NCBI RefSeq assembly: GCF_000426925.1
Contig: NZ_KE384696.1
Location: 111,406-175,405 of the forward strand
From: Dolichospermum circinale AWQC310F
GTDB lineage: Bacteria; Cyanobacteriota; Cyanobacteriia; Cyanobacteriales; Nostocaceae
DNA: 64,000 nt
Direction of reading: 5' to 3'
In this document: positions 8,976-17,907 of the stretch, one piece after another
Layout of the letters: every line of letters begins with the position of its first letter
How positions within the stretch are numbered: position 1 is the first letter of the stretch
Program-made: the position numbers and the translations under genes
Notes under the pieces: generated by a model
What the model was told of the DNA's origin: nothing
Database searches by the model: none
Seen by the model: the letters and a program-made list of their open reading frames with translations, nothing else

Positions 8976-10703
8976 ATGCTAGAACATGATGTAATTATTG
9001 TTGGTGGTGGTTTGGCTGGATGTCGGGCTGCGCTGGAAATCGCCCGCATTGACCCTAATTTAAAGGTAGCGGTAGTTGCTAAGACTCACCCCATTCGCTC
9101 TCATTCTGTGGCTGCTCAGGGCGGTATGGCTGCATCTTTGAAAAATGTTGATGATCAAGATTCTTGGGAAGCACACGCTTTTGATACTGTTAAGGGTTCT
9201 GATTATTTAGCAGATCAAGATGCAGTCGCAATTTTAACCCAAGAGGCACCAGATGTGGTGATTGATTTAGAACATCTAGGGGTGTTGTTCTCTCGTTTAC
9301 CTGACGGTCGTATTGCTCAACGGGCTTTTGGTGGCCATTCTCATAACCGTACTTGTTACGCTGCTGATAAAACCGGTCATGCGATTTTACATGAATTGGT
9401 AAATAATTTACGCCGTTATGGTGTCCAAATTTATGAAGAATGGTATGTAATGCGTCTGATTTTAGAGGACGGCCAGGCTAAGGGTGTGGTCATGTTTCAT
9501 CTTGTAGATGGAGATGTTCAGGTACTACGAGCAAAGGCTGTGATGTTCGCTACAGGTGGCTATGGTCGCGTTTATAATACGACTTCTAATGATTATGCCT
9601 CCACTGGTGACGGTTTGGCAATGACCGCGATCGCTGGTTTACCTCTACAAGATATGGAATTTGTCCAATTTCATCCCACTGGTTTATACCCGGTGGGGGT
9701 GTTGATTTCCGAGGCTGTACGGGGTGAAGGAGCTTATTTAATTAACGCTCAAGGTGATCGGTTTATGGCTAATTACGCCCCTAGTCGCATGGAATTAGCC
9801 CCTCGTGATATTACCTCACGGGCGATCGCTTATGAAATCCGTGCTGGTCGTGGTGTAAATACTGATGGTAGTCCCGGTGGTGCTTTTGTTTACCTGGATT
9901 TACGCCATCTGGGTCGGGAAAAAATTATGAGTCGTGTTCCTTTTTGTTGGGAAGAAGCCCATCGTTTGGTCGGTGTGGACGCTGTAACTCAACCTATGCC
10001 GGTACGTCCCACGATTCACTATTGTATGGGTGGTATTCCTGTTAATACTGATGGTCAAGTCCGTAATAGTGCTGATGGTTTTGTTGAGGGGTTTTTTGCC
10101 GCAGGTGAGACAGCTTGTGTCTCTGTTCACGGTGCTAATCGTCTCGGTAGTAACTCTTTATTGGAATGTGTAGTTTATGGCAAGAGAACCGGAGCAGCGA
10201 TCGCTAATTATGTCCAAAATCGTCAATTACCATCAGTAGATGAAGTACGGTACATCAGGGAATCCCAGCAACAAATTCAAGCTTTAATAGCACAACCTGG
10301 ACAATATCGAATTAATCAAATTCGTCAATCTTTTCAAGATAATATGACTGAATATTGCGGCGTTTTTCGCACCGCAGAATTAATGGGTCAGGGTTTGGAA
10401 AAAATAGCCGAATTACAACAGCAATATTCACAAATATACTTAGATGATAAGGGAAAAAGCTGGAATACAGAATTAGTTGAAGCCTTGGAATTACAAAGTT
10501 TAATGGTAGTAGGACAAACCATTTTAGCGTCGGCCTTAAATCGTCAAGAAAGTCGTGGCGCTCATTTCCGAGAAGACTTTTCTCAAAGAGATGATATCAA
10601 CTTTCTTAAACATACAATGGCCTATTACTCATCAACAGGTATTGATATTCAATATCGTCCAGTCACAATCACCATGTTCGCACCAAAAGAGCGAAAATAT
10701 TAA
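8976..10703 (+). CDS. sdhA: Succinate dehydrogenase/fumarate reductase flavoprotein subunit
   Basis: The flavoprotein oxidises succinate to fumarate and feeds electrons to the thylakoid or plasma-membrane quinone pool. The FAD dinucleotide fold is at the N-terminus (DVIIVGGGLAGCRAA), the covalent-flavin His context is HSVAAQGGMAAS, and the active-site region includes HSHNRTCYAADKTGHAI and the cap sequence ending RGAHFREDF. I set the start at ATG 8976; a TTG two codons earlier (8970) is also in frame. Length near 575 residues fits the family. No iron-sulfur subunit gene is nearby, which is usual for cyanobacteria where sdhB is unlinked. Confidence 0.92.
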   Translation: MLEHDVIIVGGGLAGCRAALEIARIDPNLKVAVVAKTHPIRSHSVAAQGGMAASLKNVDDQDSWEAHAFDTVKGSDYLADQDAVAILTQEAPDVVIDLEHLGVLFSRLPDGRIAQRAFGGHSHNRTCYAADKTGHAILHELVNNLRRYGVQIYEEWYVMRLILEDGQAKGVVMFHLVDGDVQVLRAKAVMFATGGYGRVYNTTSNDYASTGDGLAMTAIAGLPLQDMEFVQFHPTGLYPVGVLISEAVRGEGAYLINAQGDRFMANYAPSRMELAPRDITSRAIAYEIRAGRGVNTDGSPGGAFVYLDLRHLGREKIMSRVPFCWEEAHRLVGVDAVTQPMPVRPTIHYCMGGIPVNTDGQVRNSADGFVEGFFAAGETACVSVHGANRLGSNSLLECVVYGKRTGAAIANYVQNRQLPSVDEVRYIRESQQQIQALIAQPGQYRINQIRQSFQDNMTEYCGVFRTAELMGQGLEKIAELQQQYSQIYLDDKGKSWNTELVEALELQSLMVVGQTILASALNRQESRGAHFREDFSQRDDINFLKHTMAYYSSTGIDIQYRPVTITMFAPKERKY

Positions 10704-10799
10704 TTAAAGTTATCATTCATCTGTTTAGTACGGTAGTTGGTAATTGATGATTTACTGGTGCGAAAACATATCTTGCTTAATTTTTACATATTAATGCTA

Positions 10800-10820
10800 A
10801 CACCCAATAATTATGGGTGT
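10800..10820 (+). terminator. Possible hairpin terminator downstream of sdhA
   Basis: ACACCCA pairs with TGGGTGT around a 7-base loop. There is no real T-run after it, so termination is uncertain. The remainder of the gap to rpsU shows nothing else. Confidence 0.3.
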
Positions 10821-10989
10821 AGCATATTATAATATTTATAAGCGTAAAAAAAGCTGTTTTTGCAATAGTTAAATATCTTAGGAACTCCTAAAATGATAAA
10901 ACTAACTAATTTACACCCAGCAACTAACTTTTGCAGTATATCTTTAGCTTATAACATCTCAAGCAAATTTTGTAGCCACCGAAATATGT

Positions 10990-11169
10990 TTATCTAAAAC
11001 GCCGGTTACGTCTAATAGCAACTGCTTTACGTTTACGCTTTTCTAAAGGTGTTTCAAAGTGTCGCCGAGATTTTACATCAGCTAATATACCAGCTTGAGC
11101 AACTTGGCGTTTAAAACGACGCAAAGCCGAATCTATGCTTTCATTTTGTCCTAAAAGCACCTGAGTCAT
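10990..11169 (-). CDS. rpsU: 30S ribosomal protein S21
   Basis: S21 is a small basic protein of the 30S subunit platform, needed for efficient initiation on many mRNAs. The 59-residue product starts [10 protein letters not shown] and is highly basic at its end ([16 protein letters not shown]). The region [15 protein letters not shown] is the S21 signature. ATG is at 11169 and TAA at 10990-10992. It stands alone between the sdhA gene and the coiled-coil gene. Confidence 0.95.
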   Translation of the reverse strand: MTQVLLGQNESIDSALRRFKRQVAQAGILADVKSRRHFETPLEKRKRKAVAIRRNRRFR

Positions 11170-11270
11170 TCTTATCCTGCCCTTAATTGATTAATGATTT
11201 TCATTTTGAAAATTTTCATTCTCAACAAGCATTTTATCAAAAACTTGATTAGAAATAAACTCTTCACAAA

Positions 11271-12560
11271 TTAGTTAGGTTTGGGTCTAAAATTCGGCAA
11301 TTCTACGGACGCTAAAGATTTCCGTCCCTTGGGTGGTCGTTGGGGATAAATCAATGGTGAAGGTGATTTATTTTCAGATGTATCGGATGTATTATGATCC
11401 AAAGATTCATCATCTACAACATCTAACCAATAATCTTCCATTTCCACCTCTGTAGAAGTCATTGGTAACTCCGGCGCTGGTGATAATAGTAAATTATTCC
11501 TTGCATCATTTTCATTAGTAGCCAATGGATTAATTTCTAATTCCACATCCTGCTTAATTGTTATTTCTGTTTGTTCATTATCCTCCAGATTCAAGAGCAA
11601 ATTTTTCCAAATAAATGTATCATCTTCATCAGGATGATGAATATTTACCTCTCTTGCTGTTGCTTGTGAAATTACTTCAGATAATGAACTAGCAAAAAAC
11701 TGATGGGTGATATCATCCTGTGGCGGACTTTCCGGTAATATTTGAGAAGTAGATACAGTTTCTATGTTATTCGTTATGGGCTGGGAGATGAATGGTTCTT
11801 GCTCATGGCCATAGTGATCAGAAATATTTGCAGTTGGTGGAATCCAGGGATCATGTATAGAATCATCTTCAGAATCTGTAACTCCAGACCAAGGTTGAAT
11901 AGGTTGAGCGTTGGGGAACAAAGATCGAGCTTTTCTAGAGAATCTAGTTTGTTTGTGAATAACATTGTATGGATGATGAATATGATCCTCTACATAATTT
12001 CCAGGACTAGGAATTGGTGTATCTAGACATTTTTCCAAGGCCGATTTAAATTGTAAAGTCTGTCGTTGTTGACGCATGAGTCTAGTTTGCAACTCACGAC
12101 AAGTATTTTCCCATTGTAATAGCTGCTGGGACTCTTGACTGTAATTACTTTGTAGTAAAGAACATTCTCGTTCCAAACGCGCTAAACGTTGTTGGCTAAT
12201 TTCCATAAGGGATTTATAACCCTCTATACAGAGTTCCTGACGTTGAACCGTTTGTACATATACCTCTAACTGTTGATATAGAGACTGAATTTGCTCACCG
12301 GCAGCAGAAAGCTCTTGAGATTGTTGTTTAAACATAGACTCAGTAACACTAGAGCGTGTTTTCTGCCATTGCAAAACCTTTTCCGCTTCAGCTAATTCCG
12401 TTTTTAACTGCTGTACTTGAATGTATAAATCATTATTAGCCGTGCGTAATTCTGTATTTAAATTTAGTAGTTGCTGAAATTCTAAATTGACCTGTGCGTG
12501 TTGATCAATGTCAAGTTCTACAATCAAGTCCTGTTGGTTGCTGTCTTCCAATTTTTCCAT
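11271..12560 (-). CDS. Coiled-coil protein of unknown function
   Basis: The 429-residue product has a long, Gln- and Glu-rich coiled coil from about residue 15 to 185, rich in heptad Leu (ELRTANNDLYIQVQQLKTEL and similar). The remaining C-terminal half is acidic, Ser/Thr/Pro-rich and likely disordered, with a basic tail (RPPKGRKSLASV). There is no signal peptide or membrane segment. I do not recognise a family; a scaffold or cytoskeletal role would be a guess. Confidence 0.8.
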   Translation of the reverse strand: MEKLEDSNQQDLIVELDIDQHAQVNLEFQQLLNLNTELRTANNDLYIQVQQLKTELAEAEKVLQWQKTRSSVTESMFKQQSQELSAAGEQIQSLYQQLEVYVQTVQRQELCIEGYKSLMEISQQRLARLERECSLLQSNYSQESQQLLQWENTCRELQTRLMRQQRQTLQFKSALEKCLDTPIPSPGNYVEDHIHHPYNVIHKQTRFSRKARSLFPNAQPIQPWSGVTDSEDDSIHDPWIPPTANISDHYGHEQEPFISQPITNNIETVSTSQILPESPPQDDITHQFFASSLSEVISQATAREVNIHHPDEDDTFIWKNLLLNLEDNEQTEITIKQDVELEINPLATNENDARNNLLLSPAPELPMTSTEVEMEDYWLDVVDDESLDHNTSDTSENKSPSPLIYPQRPPKGRKSLASVELPNFRPKPN

Positions 12561-12781
12561 AACTACGGTTTCGTGTTTATCATCTGTACTTGGCCGATAG
12601 CGTCGCGTTCTCGAAGGCTAATGGGAGGTAAATTTGTTATAATCACTATGATTATAACCCACAAATACCTAACCGATATCATTTATTGACACAAACAAAA
12701 TAGTCAATAGATATTAAATCTAGAAATTACGATTGTGAATTAGTTCCACCCTGAAAGAGCAAAGCTTGTACCGAAAACTCC

Positions 12782-12826
12782 CAATCTAAAATCTAAAATC
12801 TAAAATCTAAAATCTAAAATCTAAAA
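12782..12826. repeat. STRR array, TCTAAAA heptamer
   Basis: TCTAAAA is repeated about six times just downstream of the beta-propeller gene. The same heptamer in reverse orientation, mixed with TTTTGGA, lies upstream of that gene at 14357-14446. The gap 12561-12849 holds nothing else I can name. Confidence 0.9.
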
Positions 12827-12849
12827 TTTTTTGGTCAGTTGTCAATTAA

Positions 12850-14349
12850 TTAAGGTAGCCAATGGGGATGAAAGCCGACGAGGGGTAATTGTTCTGGTTT
12901 AATATCAATGTTAGTATTATCAGGGATGGGTAGCAAGGGCATCAACCAAAGACTACTACTAGCAATCGGTTCACCATCCTCGGTTTTTAAGGTATTTGCG
13001 GGTAATGGTGTGGTATTATTGCTGATGGGAATTACTTGGTCAAATAATAAGCCTAAACCGTCAGGTGCTAAACTCGTTTGCACATTGCGTTGAGCAGCAG
13101 GTAACAGTAGTAGTGGTTTTTGCATTCCTGTTTTCAAATCAATGGCTAGTAAATAAGGCTGTTCCAGATATTGTTCCTGAGAAATAAGTTGTGTCAGTAA
13201 GCAGTAAAGAGTGGGGGATGCAGGATCAAACTGACAACTCAGAATAGAGCCTTTAGTCTTTAATAATTGCTTTTGTACACCTTGATTCGTAACCAAAAAC
13301 AAATCTCGCGTATAATCGGTATTGAATTTAACCATTGCCGCCTGGGAGCCGTCTTTAGAAAAGGCCTGTACTAAGCCAAATTGGGGAAGAAAATCTAGGG
13401 GTTTGTTGCTATTACCGTCTAAAGAAACAATTGCTGTTCCCTGACCTTGGGAAACTGCTACGGCTTTGCTGTCCGGTGTAATCAAAAAATCCCCACCCGG
13501 TTGCCCTTGTAAACGTTTTGCAACGGGTTTTTCTGAATAAATATCATTGCTAGTAGGTAAATACCAGAGAGCGAAATCACCAGGGTTATCCCGTTTACCT
13601 CTTTGAATAACAATAGTTTCTCCATCTGCTGAAAGGTCAAATTTTAGATTTTGATATTCTTTGTTATCCAAAATTAAGTCAACTTTCCCTGCTGCTTTTT
13701 TCCTAGTACCAACCTGACTAGAAATACCCGTAGTAACACTATAAATTTGGGCTGAAAGTAGGTCGGGATTTTGAGAGGAGCGGGCGGAAAATACAATTTT
13801 TTCACCATTAGGGAACGGTTCAAAATCCATAACAATTAAGTCTTTAGGGGTAAGAACCTTTTTTTGTTCTTTGGTCAAATTATAAAGTACCAACTGTCCC
13901 GGAAATTCTTGATTAGTTCCAATATAAAGAATAACGCGATCGCGGGTGGTAAAACTACCATTAAAAGGCTGCATAACCCGGTTTTTTCCTTCTGCTTGGG
14001 AATATTTGTCTCTACCTTTTTCTAATTTAACTTGGTAAGTTGTGCCATAGGGGGCTGGTGTGAGCAGTGTATACACCATTCTTCTTCCTGCCCAACTAAT
14101 TTTACCAGCCAAAGGTGGATCTATTTTCAGATTTTCCTCCACACTTTTGATATCCATAGGCCGACTAAAATTCAGAGAAAATGAAATATCATCCGCTCCA
14201 ATTTGTTGTTTTTCCCAGGTAAAATTGCGGACAATAGGTTTGACAACATCACCTTTCCAGATGATTAACCCTATCAGCATACTTAATAGTAGCATCAGGG
14301 CGATCGCAATTCCATCTAATGGTTGAATAAATTTATAAGATCTGCTCAT
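12850..14349 (-). CDS. Membrane-anchored Ig-like and beta-propeller protein
   Basis: One transmembrane helix at about residues 11-32 anchors the protein. Residues about 40-125 look like a bacterial Ig-like domain (SFSLNFSRPMDIKSVEENL, typical of the Big_5 group). The rest, about 130-470, resembles a TolB-like six-bladed propeller with repeated strands such as DFEPFPNGEKIVFSARSS and LSADGETIVIQRG. The 499-residue product likely faces the periplasm. Function is unknown; propellers of this kind usually bind proteins. Heptamer repeat arrays in opposite orientation lie on both sides of the gene. Confidence 0.75.
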   Translation of the reverse strand: MSRSYKFIQPLDGIAIALMLLLSMLIGLIIWKGDVVKPIVRNFTWEKQQIGADDISFSLNFSRPMDIKSVEENLKIDPPLAGKISWAGRRMVYTLLTPAPYGTTYQVKLEKGRDKYSQAEGKNRVMQPFNGSFTTRDRVILYIGTNQEFPGQLVLYNLTKEQKKVLTPKDLIVMDFEPFPNGEKIVFSARSSQNPDLLSAQIYSVTTGISSQVGTRKKAAGKVDLILDNKEYQNLKFDLSADGETIVIQRGKRDNPGDFALWYLPTSNDIYSEKPVAKRLQGQPGGDFLITPDSKAVAVSQGQGTAIVSLDGNSNKPLDFLPQFGLVQAFSKDGSQAAMVKFNTDYTRDLFLVTNQGVQKQLLKTKGSILSCQFDPASPTLYCLLTQLISQEQYLEQPYLLAIDLKTGMQKPLLLLPAAQRNVQTSLAPDGLGLLFDQVIPISNNTTPLPANTLKTEDGEPIASSSLWLMPLLPIPDNTNIDIKPEQLPLVGFHPHWLP

Positions 14350-14356
14350 CTAACAA

Positions 14357-14446
14357 TTTTGGATTTTAGATTTTGGATTTTAGATTTTGGATTTTAGATT
14401 TTGGATTTTGGATTTTGGATTTTAGATTTTGGATTTTAGGTTTTAG
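14357..14446. repeat. STRR array, TTTTAGA/TTTTGGA heptamers
   Basis: About a dozen heptamers alternate TTTTAGA and TTTTGGA immediately upstream of the propeller gene start. This is the inverted orientation of the array at 12782-12826. Confidence 0.9.
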
Positions 14447-14510
14447 GACGACTATATGATTGTGTATTTAAGAAGCACAAGCAAAAGTTACAATCATCAT
14501 CTACTCCTGA

Positions 14511-15278
14511 TTAATAACTGTAAGGATTTTGAGGTTGGGGAATTTTTTTCAGAGAATTGGCCGCAATAGTTAATTGACGTTTCTCCCCAATAGTTTGAGT
14601 TGTCATTTGTCCTTCCACTTCTAACCATGTATCAGGTGGATATTGTTGACGAGACGAACTTGGTAACTGTACTGGTAATCCTACTGGATAAGCATCAGCC
14701 GCACAACAAGTGAGGATAAATCGGGCTAAAAATATATATTCTTGACTAACATTAGGTTGGTGAATCACAAATCCCTGCACCTTTACCTTTTGTCCCGTAT
14801 ATGCGTCCGGTTCAGGATATACATTTAGTGTTCTTACCCAGTCTACCAGCGATCGCTCCTCTGGACGAACCTGAGCGCGAAAAGCTTGGGGTTGAACACG
14901 AGTCGCACCAATTAATTCTGTTACTCCTCGGTCTAATGCTGTTTGACTAGCAAAAGCACGGGGTGTAATCATTAACCCTAAAATTGCGGCTGTTAATAGC
15001 AGGAAACTACCCCAACCAGGAGGAAATACATTAATGTGCAGTGCATTAGCCTTATCAGCTTGGTGACGGTGTTTCCACAGTTGTAAACCTTTAAAAAAAC
15101 CAACAATTAACAAACCTATACCACCGACAATAGCTAACCAAAAGTAATCAGGATGAATTAACAAATAGAGTTTACCTGTTAGCCAGTATTTCAACATTAA
15201 AATACCCCAAGCTGCAATAGCGACCACATCTAACCAGGGTATGAATTTATTTGAGGCTTTGATTTGAGAATTTGACAT
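14511..15278 (-). CDS. TIGR03943-type permease partner (DUF1980/YcgQ-like)
   Basis: This protein has four hydrophobic stretches in its first half and a soluble C-terminal domain (about residues 140-255) with CCAADAYPVGLPV and VEGQMT, typical of the YcgQ/TIGR03943 family. The family is nearly always paired with a DUF318 permease, as here. The track-length start at 15335 is GTG; the ATG at 15278 (MSNSQIK) is more plausible. It lies 140 bp downstream of the permease gene on the same strand. The function of the pair is unknown; a metal or small-molecule transport role is often inferred. Confidence 0.8.
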   Translation of the reverse strand: MSNSQIKASNKFIPWLDVVAIAAWGILMLKYWLTGKLYLLIHPDYFWLAIVGGIGLLIVGFFKGLQLWKHRHQADKANALHINVFPPGWGSFLLLTAAILGLMITPRAFASQTALDRGVTELIGATRVQPQAFRAQVRPEERSLVDWVRTLNVYPEPDAYTGQKVKVQGFVIHQPNVSQEYIFLARFILTCCAADAYPVGLPVQLPSSSRQQYPPDTWLEVEGQMTTQTIGEKRQLTIAANSLKKIPQPQNPYSY

Positions 15279-15420
15279 TTTGTCAGTAATAGCTGAAGTG
15301 ATAATATACGCAGAAATTACGGAATAATCAACCACATATCGAAACCAGGAAAAGCCGCACTAAAGACTAGCAACCCTAGTGATAGAAGCAGAAGACAGAG
15401 TTTGCGTAAGTCCCATGATC

Positions 15421-16476
15421 TCAGATTACGTGCAAATTCATGAATAAAGTGAATAAAAGCGTCAATTGTCCAGCTAAGAAAAAAAGATAGATCAGAGCTT
15501 TCGGCTTAAAAATGGATAACATTAAACCAACACCCTTAATATCAATCATTGGTCCGAATACCAAAAATGCCAATAACGACCCACTGGTAAAAGTAGAAGC
15601 AAAAGATAAAGCAAAGAAAGAATCAACCGTAGAACATATTGATACAACTCCCGCTAATACTAGCATGGCTAAAATCGAGCTAACAGGACCGGCTCCCAGA
15701 CTGAGAATGAGTTCACGGGGGGCTAAAACTTGGATAGCAGCAGCTATGGCACTACCTAATACCATAACTCCACCTAATTCCCGCAATTCTTGGACAATAT
15801 TATCTAATACAGACTGGAGTTTCTCTGGTAAAGGTTTACTAAAGTTAGGAATTGCAGCCACTTCACTGTAATAATCATCTATGCGTTTTGGTTTTCCCGT
15901 TGTTCCACCCAGAATATAAGTTCCCGATTGCAATAAACTAGGCCTACTGGTTTGCAGTTGTAATTGGGATTGTCTTCCCCCCCGTGTCGTTTTTGCTTGA
16001 GTAGGGGGATTAAATTTAAGGTAACGAGCTATACTTGGTTGCAGAAAGGGAATTAAGTCTGATTGAAAACTGAAAATAAAACCAATAATAGTAGCAATGG
16101 CCAGAGAAAATACCACCCTTAACACCACTATTTCTGGTTGATCACGAAATGCAGTCCAAGTTGACCAAATCACAATTGGGTTAATCGTCGGTGCGGCTAA
16201 TAAAAAGCCCATTGCCACCGGTGTAGGTACTCCCTGCATCAACAGTCTCCTGGCCACAGGCACATTACCGCACTCACAAACTGGAAACAAAAGACCCATT
16301 GTGCTGCCGAATAAAGCCCCCAGTAGGGGATTTTTGGGCATTTTTTCAACCAATTTACTCTCATCAATAAAAAACAGTAGTACACTGGAGAAAAATACAC
16401 CCAGCAGTAAAAAGGGCATGGCCTCAACTAGTAGACTGAGAAATAATGTAAAACCATTGTTCAGTTGATTCGTCAT
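15421..16476 (-). CDS. Predicted permease, DUF318/YraQ family
   Basis: The 351-residue membrane protein has about eight helices in two halves separated by a basic soluble loop (about residues 155-215). The hallmark CECGNVPVARRLLMQGVP and the PTINPIV stretch are present in the first half. A second such region (CSTVDSFFALSFA) lies in the second half. It is the upstream gene of the pair with the YcgQ-like protein. Neither gene shows frame damage. Substrate unknown. Confidence 0.85.
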   Translation of the reverse strand: MTNQLNNGFTLFLSLLVEAMPFLLLGVFFSSVLLFFIDESKLVEKMPKNPLLGALFGSTMGLLFPVCECGNVPVARRLLMQGVPTPVAMGFLLAAPTINPIVIWSTWTAFRDQPEIVVLRVVFSLAIATIIGFIFSFQSDLIPFLQPSIARYLKFNPPTQAKTTRGGRQSQLQLQTSRPSLLQSGTYILGGTTGKPKRIDDYYSEVAAIPNFSKPLPEKLQSVLDNIVQELRELGGVMVLGSAIAAAIQVLAPRELILSLGAGPVSSILAMLVLAGVVSICSTVDSFFALSFASTFTSGSLLAFLVFGPMIDIKGVGLMLSIFKPKALIYLFFLAGQLTLLFTLFMNLHVI

Positions 16477-16527
16477 GCGTTGCAGTCAACAGCGGTTGGT
16501 GAGTTTTAGGGTTTTGTTTTGTCATAT

Positions 16528-16575
16528 TACCCGATGGGGTAGCATCTGCCCAGGGTAGTCACCCCCCAGACGGGG
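16528..16575 (-). promoter_or_regulatory. Cluster of three small hairpins upstream of the permease gene
   Basis: In otherwise AT-rich DNA, three adjacent GC-rich stem-loops lie about 50-100 bases before the permease ATG: TACCC/GGGTA at 16528-16541, GGGT/ACCC at 16553-16564 and CCCC/GGGG at 16564-16575. Each has a four-base loop. They could form a structured mRNA leader. I cannot match it to a known riboswitch class. Confidence 0.3.
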
Positions 16576-16836
16576 ATCAATAAATTAATAATAATAGCAG
16601 GGAATAGGCGATATGGAATAGAGTTGAAATTTTGAACTTGGTGATGTTATCATCCGGTTCTGAATAATCCCAAAAATTTAAAAAATACCTGGTTTAAAAA
16701 TACCTGCGGAATGTGCGCTCAAAGTTTGTCCCTTTGCGTCTTGGCTCGAAACAAGATCCATACCGCCATTATGTAACACCGAAATTCTTTTACCTGAGCT
16801 TTTTACTGCGTTGGTGCATGAATCAAAGAAGGTATT

Positions 16837-16960
16837 AGGACTTACGCAAGTGTCACACCAAAAATCTGTTGTCGGGTGCGTCAGATATCAAAAATCTGCT
16901 TATTTGCAGGATTTATGCAGTAGTAAAGCACCCTACCAATGTGTCAGTTACGTAAGTTCT
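16837..16960. mobile_element. MITE-like element, AGGACTTACGCAA family, copy 3
   Basis: The left end AGGACTTACGCAAGTGTCAC pairs imperfectly with the right end GTGTCAGTTACGTAAGTTCT. It sits in the 646-bp gap between the permease and a secreted-protein gene. The rest of that gap, apart from the hairpin cluster at 16528-16575, shows nothing I can name. Confidence 0.65.
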
Positions 16961-17122
16961 GGGTATATGAATTTGTCTGACCCAGAGGCGCAAAGGGAGA
17001 AAAAGTAAAAAAAGTAAGAGTTTGAAAATCAGCAATGTCGCAGTATCTTATCGTCTGACCAAGAAATTAAAGTACAAGTTGGGGATATGGGACAGGAGTC
17101 ACAAATATCTGAAAATAAAAAT

Positions 17123-17755
17123 CTAGTCTTCAGGACACTCTTTAACCTTGTTAGATACCCACTTTTTACAACCTAGACCCAAAAAACCCCCTCTTTCTTC
17201 ACAATATCCTTTATCAACCTCTTGTTTTTCTCTAGGAATTTCTGACACTGTAGAACTTTGACGGACAGATGCAAAAAATTGTCCTCTCTCCACTACTGAA
17301 TTATCTTGTTTAATCTCATATTCAAATTCATTTTTGTAATTTTGTCTGACAACAAATACACGATCACTATGCCTAGTTCCAGCACTTACTCTGGTGAACT
17401 CAGAGGATCTACCTTTACTATAATCCCGATCAGTGTACGGAAAATTATCAGGAGATATACCTCGTGAAACGTTTCTGATAATTACTCTTCTACCTTTTTT
17501 CGGCGGTTCACTTGAGGATGTAAACCAGGCTGTAGTGTCACCTATATAAGTTCGAGTGCTAGGACATTCACCCACATACTTATACAAAGGCAAAACTATT
17601 TGATTAAGTTCTGATTGTCCCTCAACTTCAAAACCAATTTCTGGCTGGGTAGAAGCAGATTGTCCCCAACTGGGAAAGGATTGCATTAATACTAATGGAG
17701 TGGATAATGCCAAGATTTTGATCAAATAGGATAGGCACGAGATTCTTTTTGACAT
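17123..17755 (-). CDS. Secreted protein of unknown function
   Basis: A signal peptide spans about residues 1-32 (hydrophobic LIKILALSTPLVLM, cleavage near SWGQSA). The mature part of about 178 residues is rich in charged and aromatic residues and has Cys in pairs at the end (GYCEERGGFLGLGCKKW and KECPED). I do not recognise a domain. It lies 152 bp downstream of the protease-GUN4 gene on the same strand and may be expressed with it; both products are predicted to be exported. Confidence 0.75.
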   Translation of the reverse strand: MSKRISCLSYLIKILALSTPLVLMQSFPSWGQSASTQPEIGFEVEGQSELNQIVLPLYKYVGECPSTRTYIGDTTAWFTSSSEPPKKGRRVIIRNVSRGISPDNFPYTDRDYSKGRSSEFTRVSAGTRHSDRVFVVRQNYKNEFEYEIKQDNSVVERGQFFASVRQSSTVSEIPREKQEVDKGYCEERGGFLGLGCKKWVSNKVKECPED

Positions 17756-17907
17756 TTTTTTTCACCGAATTTAAAGATAAAATCAGGAATTTATAGCCTA
17801 TTTAGTCAATAAGCTGAAGTTATTGAACTCATAGACTAGTTGTTGAGTGGAAATCATCAGGATATACGCCTGCATTAGTTACAAAGCGACAATCATAAGG
17901 GGATTGA

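Noticed and set aside
11742-12026. Frames opposite the coiled-coil gene
   Set aside because: Opposite-strand shadows of the 429-residue gene; composition is not protein-like.
16811-17008. 65-codon plus-strand frame
   Set aside because: It is mostly inside the MITE at 16837-16960 and has no ribosome binding site.
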